From Candidatus Excrementavichristensenella intestinipullorum (lineage in GTDB: Bacteria > Bacillota > Clostridia > Christensenellales > Aristaeellaceae): DNA of 64,000 nt. Position numbers and translations under genes: made by a program. Location: contig DVHZ01000137.1 in assembly GCA_018711685.1 (NCBI GenBank), positions 41,912 to 105,911 of the forward strand. Reading direction: 5' to 3'. Below the pieces are notes generated by a model that saw nothing but the letters and a program-made list of their open reading frames with translations, was not told the origin of the DNA and ran no database searches. Positions 10,457-20,316 of this stretch are shown piece by piece; the stretch's first letter is position 1, and the number at the start of each line of letters is the position of its first letter.

Positions 10457-11971
10457 ATGGCAAAGAACCATCATTCGGGAAAGCGGGGACTGACCAGGCT
10501 ATTGGCGCTAATTTTATGCGTTTTGCTGGGGGGAATGGCCGTCGTAGGCGTACTGATTACCGTAGCCTACGGGGAGGAATCGCCGGGCAATGCCACCCAG
10601 CTTACCTTGACTGTGGAGGAGGGCGCGCAGGGACTGCGCGCCCTTCAAGTTACTCGTTATGTGAACCAAACCGGCGGTCACTTGAGCCAGGTGATCTTTT
10701 CTCTGGGCGCAAACAGTATGCGCCGGTTGTCCACCGCCCCTTTTGAGGATGAGGAACTGGCCCAGGCCTATCCTCAAGGCTTCAACGTGGGCGGGGTGCA
10801 GATGGAGCGGGTGATGGTAGACGATCGGCTAGCCAATTGGGGGGTGCAGGGGGATGGAGAAACCTTCATCCGGGTGGACTGCGATTTGGAGCAGGGCGAG
10901 AGCGCGCTGTTCCAATTTGAATACCAGGTGCTCCTGCCTCAGGCCCAGGGCTTTCTGGGCACCGGGGATATAGGCTGGCGGCTCTCCTACTTCACCCTGG
11001 CCCCCTGCGTGTTTCAGGATGGGGATTTCGCCTGCGTGGAGATTGGGCCGGTGGGGGAATGCGCCTATTTCGTGCCACAGGATTATTCCGTCACCATAGA
11101 CGCCCCGGATACCTATCTCATCGCTTCTGGCGGGGAGCAGCATAGCCAGGATGACGGCCAGGGGCGGAGGACCACCACCTTGACCCTGCATGATACGGTG
11201 AGCTTTGCCCTGGCGCTGAGCAGGCGCTATACCCTATACCAGGGCGAGCAGGTTCAGGGCGTGGATCTGGCGTGCTATGCCAATACAGGTTGGGGGGCGG
11301 GCAAGGCGCTGAAAGCGGCCAGCCGGATTTTGGAAGTGTACATTGGCGGGTTGGGGGATTGCCCAGTGGACAAGATAGCCATCGCCCAGGTGGACGGTGT
11401 GCGCCAGGTAGAGAGCCATGATGGGCTGCTGTTGGTGGACCAATCGCTGTTCGCTTTGGGCAAGGAGGAGGAGCTGGAGCGGGCTTTGGCCCTGGGACTG
11501 GCCCGGCAGTGGTTCGGCCTGTCCGTGGAAAACGATCCGGAGCAAGCGCCCTGGCTTTCGGAGGCGGTATGCGCTTACCTGGCGTTTTTGTATTATCAGG
11601 ACCAGTATGGGGACCAGCGCTTTCTGGAAGAATTAAACCTGGAAGTCCTGGACGCCCTGAACATTACGCTGCCCGGCCGGTTGAGCCCGGACGCCTTGCG
11701 CAGTCAATTCTCCAGCCGCTCCGCCTATGAGATCATCGTGCGCCGACGCGGCGCGGCGGTGCTCCACGAGATGAGCAAGGCCGTCGGCCGGCAAGCCCTG
11801 TGGGATACCTTCAAAAGCTATTACCAGGCCAATCGGGGCCAAACCGCCGATAAAGGCGATTTTGAGGAGGCCTTGCTGCAAGCTGCGGGACAGGATTACA
11901 GCCAGGCCCTGGACCATTACATGCAGACCATTTCGGAATACGTGGATCAGAGGCTGGAATGGTATGAATAA
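10457..11971 (+). CDS. Membrane-anchored M1 (gluzincin) aminopeptidase-like protein lacking the HExxH motif
   Basis: N-terminal TM segment; LGLARQWFG....WLSEAVCAYLA resembles HExxHQWFG...WLnEGfA. Confidence 0.6.
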   Translation: MAKNHHSGKRGLTRLLALILCVLLGGMAVVGVLITVAYGEESPGNATQLTLTVEEGAQGLRALQVTRYVNQTGGHLSQVIFSLGANSMRRLSTAPFEDEELAQAYPQGFNVGGVQMERVMVDDRLANWGVQGDGETFIRVDCDLEQGESALFQFEYQVLLPQAQGFLGTGDIGWRLSYFTLAPCVFQDGDFACVEIGPVGECAYFVPQDYSVTIDAPDTYLIASGGEQHSQDDGQGRRTTTLTLHDTVSFALALSRRYTLYQGEQVQGVDLACYANTGWGAGKALKAASRILEVYIGGLGDCPVDKIAIAQVDGVRQVESHDGLLLVDQSLFALGKEEELERALALGLARQWFGLSVENDPEQAPWLSEAVCAYLAFLYYQDQYGDQRFLEELNLEVLDALNITLPGRLSPDALRSQFSSRSAYEIIVRRRGAAVLHEMSKAVGRQALWDTFKSYYQANRGQTADKGDFEEALLQAAGQDYSQALDHYMQTISEYVDQRLEWYE

Positions 11972-12122
11972 TCTCCTATCAACGTAGATAAAGAAAAATC
12001 AATGGGATTTGCGGTAGAATTAAAAATTCAAGATGGAAATAAACTGTATTGCAATCTATTGGCCAGTACACGACAATCAAATTTGTATAAGCGAACACGA
12101 TGAATGATATAAATTCAACACA

Positions 12123-12162
12123 TTGACATTTCTGATATTCAAAGATATAATATCGATGATAT
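12123..12162 (+). promoter_or_regulatory. Perfect consensus sigma-A promoter plus overlapping palindrome
   Basis: TTGACA (12123-12128) - 17 nt - TATAAT (12146-12151); ATATC-gat-GATAT at 12150-12162. Confidence 0.75.
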
Positions 12163-12196
12163 CCAGGGACGTTGAAAAAAACAGGCGGATTGAACA

Positions 12197-12553
12197 ATGG
12201 CTGGAATCAAGGCTTTGATGGAAAAATTGGAAGCCGACGCGGCTTTTGCAGGGGAAATTATCAAAGCGGGAAGTGTCGAAGAACGGATGGATAAGATTCG
12301 ACAGGCGGGATTTGAAATTACCTCCGAAGAACTCGCCAAAGCCCAGAAGAGTGCTGATGGCGATGAGAACTCAGCCTTGAGGGAAGATGAACTGAAAGCG
12401 GTTACTGGAGGAACCAATAGTGATGAGTACGTGGAAATGATAGAAGAGATGAATAGAGTTATCGATGAGTTCAAAAATAATTTTCCGGGGCTTGATGTCA
12501 GCAACCCTGTTATACGGAGAATGTTAACAGATAATCTTAATCATATTTTCTAA
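12197..12553 (+). CDS. Nif11-class RiPP precursor-like peptide (leader ending TGG)
   Basis: IKALMEKLEADAAFAGEIIKAGSVEERMDKIRQAGFEITSEELAKA....LREDELKAVTGG, then a ~46-aa Cys-free core. Confidence 0.75.
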   Translation: MAGIKALMEKLEADAAFAGEIIKAGSVEERMDKIRQAGFEITSEELAKAQKSADGDENSALREDELKAVTGGTNSDEYVEMIEEMNRVIDEFKNNFPGLDVSNPVIRRMLTDNLNHIF

Positions 12554-12954
12554 GATTTTTTATCAGAGTATTGCAGAAGGCTTGTTAGAAAACCGGTTTT
12601 TGGAATAGAGTGACTTGCTCTATTGAAGAATGCTTTTCATACCTCAAAAAACATCGGGAAATAGCACAACCGATCTCTTTATGCAAAAAGATATTGCCGT
12701 ATTTGTATAAAGGGATTGGCTATAATTTTGTCGATCCATTGTAAGGGCCACAAAAACAGGAAAGCTGTAAATATCAGGCTTTTCGGAGCCTACAATCCGA
12801 AAAAATAAAAGTCTATCACATTACGTTGCAAGCCGTTCAGGTACAATCGGATGGCTTTTTTGCGTGGTAGACTTTGGAAAGGAGAAAATTTTTCAGCAGA
12901 AAAGCAATGCCTATTTTTGTGCAAGGCGGTTGATCGCAGTTCCTGCGGTCTGGT

Positions 12955-13013
12955 GAAGTGCCGCCGCCCTTCGGCGGCGGCACTTCACCGCCCGGGGGGC
13001 TTCGCCCCCCGGG
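12955..13013. repeat. Hairpin pair belonging to the palindromic repeat family (partial/solo module)
   Basis: gaagtgccgccgc-ccttcg-gcggcggcacttc (12955-12986) then cccggggggc-ttc-gccccccggg (12991-13013). Confidence 0.8.
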
Positions 13014-13128
13014 ACCCCCCACAACGCCCATGCCCCAGCTTTTTCCAGTTTGTCCTTGCCTTTGCTGCGGGGTCCTCTCCAGCCTTCGCTCGTCATCCCG
13101 GCACGAACTCATAGCCCCAGCGTTCCCG

Positions 13129-13726
13129 CGGCAGGGCCGCCGCCAGATGGCGACGGCCCTGCCGCGCCCGGGGGGCGCTGCCCCCCGGGACCCCCTGACG
13201 CGGGCGTTGGGGCTGTTGGTGGTCTGGTGGAGCGTGGGTACTGCGGTGTGGGAAGTCGGTGGGATTGTGGTGAGTGCGGGGCTTTTTGGGGGATGGGTCA
13301 TCGAGGATGGGGTGTTCTGGCGGTCCCCAATGCCGCCCTTTACGGCGGCATTGGGGGGCTCAGCGTATTTGGGACGTGGGCTCCGCCACATTGCTGCGGC
13401 TCGTGGCTCCGCCCGAAGTTACTGCCGCCCATAGGCTCCTCGCTGGGGCGGATGCGGGTTTGGCTCCTGTTGCTGTGCCCGTTCGCTTTCTGGAGCCTAT
13501 GGGCGGGGAATCAGGTGACGGGGGCTACGGAGGACCGGGGTTGCCGGGGGTGTGGGGATGCGGTGGGGCGCAAAAGTTCGGTGGGCTAGGTGGCTGACTC
13601 GGCGCCGGGGGCGCTGCCCCCGGGCCCCCGCCAGGGACTCCTCGCCCCTGGACCCCCGCCAAGGGGGGATGGCCCCCCTTGGAACCGCCTATCTCGCTGG
13701 CGCGTAGGTGGGGCAACGGCCTTGAG
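13129..13726 (+). repeat. ~600-bp non-coding palindrome-rich repetitive element, copy A
   Basis: Reverse complement of 49761-50362 over most of its length with variable internal segments; multiple hairpins. Confidence 0.88.
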
Positions 13727-13812
13727 TGGCGCGGTGGCGTTCGTTGGCCGGATTCAAACAAAATGATGTGGTGGCGTTAGAGCTGGAGCGCGTTTTCTTG
13801 GGGATAAAATCC

Positions 13813-13840
13813 AGCCCCTGGATCGCCAAATCCAGGGGCT
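13813..13840 (-). terminator. Rho-independent-like terminator after the feo genes
   Basis: AGCCCCTGGAT-cgccaa-ATCCAGGGGCT; minus strand continues ggattttatcc. Confidence 0.6.
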
Positions 13841-13847
13841 AGATGGA

Positions 13848-14006
13848 TCATTTTTTGGGACAGGAGCCTTTGCATTGGCCACTGTATGGGCAATTTTCGC
13901 AGGCGGAACGGCCGCCCGTCTTGATAAACCGACGGAGCCGCCGGATAAGTATCCAGGCCGCTAGGACCAGAAGCAACCCCCCCGCCAGGGCCCATGCCGC
14001 GCTCAT
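13848..14006 (-). CDS. FeoB-associated Cys-rich membrane protein (52 aa; below ORF-track cutoff)
   Basis: Translated from reverse strand: MSAAWALAGGLLLVLAAWILIRRLRRFIKTGGRSACENCPYSGQCKGSCPKK; ATGA overlap with feoB. Confidence 0.85.
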   Translation of the reverse strand: MSAAWALAGGLLLVLAAWILIRRLRRFIKTGGRSACENCPYSGQCKGSCPKK

Positions 14007-16159
14007 AGCCCCAGCAGCAGCCCCACTTGGTATACCACCAGGGCTATGGTGTAAGCAACCGCCAATTGTAATCCAATGCCCAGCAATGTGTATTTGGCCG
14101 AATGCATCTCCCGGCGCATGGCGGCCAGCGCCGCCACGCAGGGGGTGTACAGCAGAATGAATACCAGGAAGGAAAAGGCGGACAATGGGGTGAAGAAGCC
14201 GGGAAGCGTCCCCGCCAGAGAGGCGGTATCCGCGCAGGCGTAGAGCACCTGCAGGCTGGACACCACCGCTTCCTTGGCTACCAGGCCGCTAAGCAAGGCC
14301 ACGCTCTTGCGCCAATCGCCAAACCCTAAGGGCGCGAAAATCGGGGCGATAAAACCGCCGATTTTGGCGAACATGCTTTGGCTGGAATCGGTGACGAACT
14401 GTAATTGGGGCGAAAAGCTTTGCAGGAACCAGATGACCACGCTCATGGCAAAGATCAATGTGCCGGCCCGGGTCAGAAAATCCTTGGCCCGATCCCACAG
14501 CCGCCGAAGCACGTTCGCCGGCGTAGGCATGCGGTAGGGCGGAAGCTCCATGACGAAGGGGGTTTCACCCGATTGAAAGACGGTGCGCCGCAGGAGAAGC
14601 CCGCAGCCTACCATGACCAGCATCCCCAGCAGGTACAGGCTGAATACCACCAACCCCCGGTTGGCGGAGAAAAAGGCGGCGGTGAACAGGCCGTACACCG
14701 GCAGCCGGGCCCCGCAGGACATGAAGGGGGTGAGCATGATGGTCATGCGCCGGTCGCGCTCGTTCTCTACGCCCCGGGCGGCAATGATCGCCGTGGTGGT
14801 GCAGCCAAATCCCATTAGCATGGGGATGAAGGAGCGGCCGGACAAGCCCATCTTGCGCAGCAGTTTATCGGTAATGAAGGCGGCCCGGGACATATACCCC
14901 GAGTCCTCCAGGATAGACATGAACAGGAAGATCAGCAGAATCTGGGGCAAAAACACCAATACTCCGCCTACGCCGGCGATGATGCCCTCTATCACCAGGG
15001 AGTACACCCACTGGGGTGCGCCGCCGGCCATTAACGCGGCAGAAGCGGCCGCGCCCAGGACGTTGTTCACCAGGGCGTCCATGAGGGTGGTGAGGAAGCT
15101 GCCTACCGGGCCGAAGGTGAGGGCGAACATGAGAGCCATTACCGCCAGGAAGATGGGGAAGGCCAGGTATTTGTTCATCATCACCTTGTCGATGCGGGAG
15201 GAGATATCCTCGTGCTTATCGCTGGAGCGCAAAAAGCCGGTTTCCTTCAGCGCCCGCTCGATGGTGCGGTACCGGCAGTCGGCCACCAGGGTGAGCCCGT
15301 CAATGCCCGGATGTATGCAGCGGCCGCGCTCCACATAGCCTTCTACCGCCTGGCGAATGCTCTCCTTTTGCCGGCCGGTCAGGTAGGCCGCCTGGTACAT
15401 GGTCTGGTCGCCTTCCAGGAACTTGATGGCGACCCAGTCTACAGGGGGGGCAAAGTCCACGTCGCCTTCGTCCACATAGCCGCCGATGTGGCCGTGCTCG
15501 GCCCGGGGACCGTGGTCGTTGTCCCGCTCGTGCTCGTCCCGGTGTTGAAAGTGCTCCGATACGTCAAAGGCCGAGTGGGAGCCCGCGCCGCCCAGGGCCG
15601 CCACGATTTCCGCTACTGCTTGCCGGGTGGATGCGTCGTACCGCTCCACCGGCCGGGGCAGGGTCTTGTCGTGGGCCTGCTGGTGGATGGCCTCAAACAG
15701 CTGGTCAAAGCCCTGGCGCTTTTTAGCCGAGATGGGCACCACTGGGGTCTTCATCATTTTGGACAGCGCCGCGCAGTCGATCTTGCCGCCGTGGCGCTCC
15801 AATTCGTCCATCAGGTTCAGCGCCACCACCATGGGCCGCTCCAGCTCCATCAGCTGCAGCGTCAGGTACAGGTTGCGCTCCAGATTGGTGGCGTCTACGA
15901 TGTTGAGCACCACGTCCGGGCTATGCTGGGCGATGAAGTGGCGGGTGATATTCTCCTCAATGGAATAAGGGGACAGGGAATACACGCCGGGCAGATCCAC
16001 CAGGGTAGCCTGGTCGTCCCCGATTTGAAACCGGGCTTCCTTGCGCTCCACCGTTACGCCGGGCCAGTTGCCCACGTATTGGTTGGAGCCGGTGAGGGCG
16101 TTGAACAGGGTGGTCTTTCCGCTGTTGGGATTGCCCGCCAGAGCGATGGTGATGTTCAT
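14003..16159 (-). CDS. feoB: Ferrous iron transport protein B
   Basis: GNPNSGKTTLFNALTG G-domain; MGFGCTTTAIIAARGVENERDRR and other FeoB membrane motifs. Confidence 0.96.
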   Translation of the reverse strand: MNITIALAGNPNSGKTTLFNALTGSNQYVGNWPGVTVERKEARFQIGDDQATLVDLPGVYSLSPYSIEENITRHFIAQHSPDVVLNIVDATNLERNLYLTLQLMELERPMVVALNLMDELERHGGKIDCAALSKMMKTPVVPISAKKRQGFDQLFEAIHQQAHDKTLPRPVERYDASTRQAVAEIVAALGGAGSHSAFDVSEHFQHRDEHERDNDHGPRAEHGHIGGYVDEGDVDFAPPVDWVAIKFLEGDQTMYQAAYLTGRQKESIRQAVEGYVERGRCIHPGIDGLTLVADCRYRTIERALKETGFLRSSDKHEDISSRIDKVMMNKYLAFPIFLAVMALMFALTFGPVGSFLTTLMDALVNNVLGAAASAALMAGGAPQWVYSLVIEGIIAGVGGVLVFLPQILLIFLFMSILEDSGYMSRAAFITDKLLRKMGLSGRSFIPMLMGFGCTTTAIIAARGVENERDRRMTIMLTPFMSCGARLPVYGLFTAAFFSANRGLVVFSLYLLGMLVMVGCGLLLRRTVFQSGETPFVMELPPYRMPTPANVLRRLWDRAKDFLTRAGTLIFAMSVVIWFLQSFSPQLQFVTDSSQSMFAKIGGFIAPIFAPLGFGDWRKSVALLSGLVAKEAVVSSLQVLYACADTASLAGTLPGFFTPLSAFSFLVFILLYTPCVAALAAMRREMHSAKYTLLGIGLQLAVAYTIALVVYQVGLLLGL

Positions 16160-16404
16160 GCCCGCACCCCCTTGGATACCTGGATTTGCTGGGCGTCTTC
16201 TTCCCGCAGGGTGAGCACATAGCCCCGCAGGCGTATCTCCATGGGGTCGCCCAGGGGTGCCCGCCGGGATATGGACACCTGTGTACCCGGGGTAATGCCC
16301 ATCTCCACCAGGCGGCGGCGGGTGCGCCCCTCCACGTCAATGCGCTCCACCGTGGCTGGTTCATCGATCTTCAGGCTGCTCAGCGGTTGCCATGCCCCAT
16401 CCAC
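16156..16404 (-). CDS. feoA: Ferrous iron transport protein A
   Basis: 82 aa SH3-like FeoA (RRRLVEMGITPGTQVSISRRAPLGDPMEIRLRGYVLTLR) overlapping feoB. Confidence 0.92.
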   Translation of the reverse strand: MDGAWQPLSSLKIDEPATVERIDVEGRTRRRLVEMGITPGTQVSISRRAPLGDPMEIRLRGYVLTLREEDAQQIQVSKGVRA

Positions 16405-16585
16405 ATTCGTCCCCTCCCCATTGCATCCTCAAACAAAAATAATGATAAACCCGGCAGCAGGCCTTGTCAAACCCTAATTTGCCCCCTGGACGCCATGGCC
16501 GGTTAAAAATCGGGAAAAGATGAATCCCCGGCTTTCCACCGGGCCTGGGCCGCGCTATAATGAAAGCGTTTTGGGAGGAAAGAGC

Positions 16586-17469
16586 ATGGATGTACTGACT
16601 TTAACCCTCAATCCCTGCGTGGACCGCACCCTGTGGCCCGATGGCCGGGTGGATTGGCAGAGCGGGGGCAAAGGGGTAAACGTGGCCCGGGTGCTGGCCA
16701 ATTTGGGGGCCGATTGCCTGGCCCTAGCCCCCGTAGGCGGCGCAGGCGGGCAGACCTTTGCCGCTCTGGCCCGGCAGGAAGGGGTACGGCTGGAGGAGGC
16801 GCCCATTCAGGCGCAAACCCGCACCGTGGACACCTATGTCTCCGGGTCGGATTATGCCCAACGGGTGGTGGTGGGGCGGCCGCCCCAGATGACGCCTGAG
16901 GAGGTAGAGGCGCTGTACGCCCAGGCGGCGCGGCTGATTCCCCAGGCCAAGGTGTTCTGCGTGTGCGGCTCCGCCTGCTGCCTGGAGGCGGCCCAGGCCG
17001 GGGCGCGGCTCATCCAGCTGGCCAACCGGCTGGGGGTGCCCACGCTGCTGGACGCCAACGGGCCCATGCTTACCCTGGGGGTTGAGGCCAAGCCCAAGCT
17101 GATCAAGCCCAACCAAAAGGAGCTGGGCCAACTGCTGGGCCGGGAGATCGCGCCCGGCGGCGAGGAGGCAGCCGCCCAGGCGCTGCTGCAGCGGGGAATC
17201 CAGCGGGTGCTGGTTTCCCTGGGCGAGGCAGGGGCGGCGCTGTTTACCCAGGAACAGTCGCTGTACTGTCCCGCGCCCAAGGTACAGGCGGTGAATCCGG
17301 TGGGGTCGGGGGATAGCTTTGTGGCGGGCTATTTGTTCGCCCTGCTTCGGGGGCAAAGCGACTGGGGCGCGCTGGCCTACGCCTGTGCCGCCGGGGCGGC
17401 CAACGCGGCCATGTTCCCTGCGGCCCGGGTGGGGGCAAAGGAGATTCAGGAGATAACGGGGTATGTGCT

Positions 17470-17473
<4 letters not shown>
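16586..17473 (+). CDS. 1-phosphofructokinase / tagatose-6-phosphate kinase family (PfkB)
   Basis: [47 protein letters not shown]. Confidence 0.9.
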
Positions 17474-19260
<1,787 letters not shown>

Positions 19261-19288
19261 TGTCCTCATGATTCGGACTTTATCTCTC

Positions 19289-19331
19289 AAAGCGCCGGCG
19301 CCTGACCATATAGGCAAGGCGCCGGCGCTTT
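19289..19331 (+). terminator. Rho-independent-like terminator downstream of mnmG
   Basis: aaagcgccggcgcc ... ggcgccggcgcttt stem-loop. Confidence 0.6.
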
Positions 19332-19366
19332 GGGGTAAAAAACAATATAGTTTCCAGTAATTATAT

Positions 19367-20122
19367 TTAAATCACAATGAAATTCCCAGGATACTCCTGC
19401 ATCCCCTCTTTGCGGTTACAAATGACGTGATCAAAAGCTGACAATTTACTAAAGCGGCAGTAGGCAGTGGTGTCAAACTTGCTGGCGTCGATGAGCAAAT
19501 AATTATGGGCCGAATACTGCATAGCCGCTTCTTTCACGGGAATGGTATCGATATCGTTATTGTAGGCCATTTGCTGGCGTAAGTCGATTCCCGAGCAGCC
19601 GAAAAAGGCATGGTCAAAGTGAAATTGGGCAATCATTTTTTCGGCATAGTGGCCTACCGTGGTAGCGTGGTAGGGACGGTAATAACCGCCTACGATAAAT
19701 ACATCTGCTTGCGTATCGGTCAAATATTGTGGAATTAATAGGTTGTGGGTAACGATCTTAATCTTTTTGCCGCCTAGGCAGGCGGCCATGGGAGCCAAAC
19801 TGGTGCCACCGTCCAGAAAAATGCAGTCCCCGTCGTTCACAAACGCGGCGGCCCGCTGGGCGACGGCCTGCTTGGCGGCTACGTTAATCTCGGGCTTACG
19901 GGGAATGGAGGGCGTTTGCGCAGGCTGATGGGACTGCCCTCCTTCTGCCCGTAAGGCGCCGCTATGTACTCGAACCAGCCGTCCCAGTTTTTCCAGCTTT
20001 TGAAAGTCCCTGCGCACGGTGGCTTCGGATACGCTTAATTCTCGGGCGATATCCTTTAAGCTCAGGGTTTCCCGCTCCTGTAAGCGCTTGAGAATATAAC
20101 TGGCTCGTTCCTCAGCGATCAT
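19367..20122 (-). CDS. DeoR/GlpR family transcriptional regulator
   Basis: MIAEERASYILKRLQERETLSLKDIARELSVSEATVRRDFQKLEKLGRLVRVHSGA. Confidence 0.92.
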   Translation of the reverse strand: MIAEERASYILKRLQERETLSLKDIARELSVSEATVRRDFQKLEKLGRLVRVHSGALRAEGGQSHQPAQTPSIPRKPEINVAAKQAVAQRAAAFVNDGDCIFLDGGTSLAPMAACLGGKKIKIVTHNLLIPQYLTDTQADVFIVGGYYRPYHATTVGHYAEKMIAQFHFDHAFFGCSGIDLRQQMAYNNDIDTIPVKEAAMQYSAHNYLLIDASKFDTTAYCRFSKLSAFDHVICNRKEGMQEYPGNFIVI

Positions 20123-20316
20123 TATGCAAACCTTCAATCTATATTTATAAAGCCAATAACCCACATACCACTATGGAAATTATACTGTACATGGTGTTGA
20201 ATTGCAACCGGTTTGGCGCTATTTAACCGCATTCTATCATTGCCAATCATTGTCGTGCATATGTGTACAAAAAAGACAAAGGGCCGCCGTTTGAAAGCCG
20301 GCGGCCCGCGCAGGGA

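Noticed and set aside
11979-12197. 72-aa minus-strand ORF upstream of the Nif11-like gene
   Set aside because: Covers the promoter of the Nif11-like gene, no ribosome-binding site or homology evident; likely chance ORF in AT-rich DNA.
12837-13761. Several Pro/Gly-rich ORFs over the repeat element
   Set aside because: Translations of palindromic GC repeats with no conserved frame between copies A and B.
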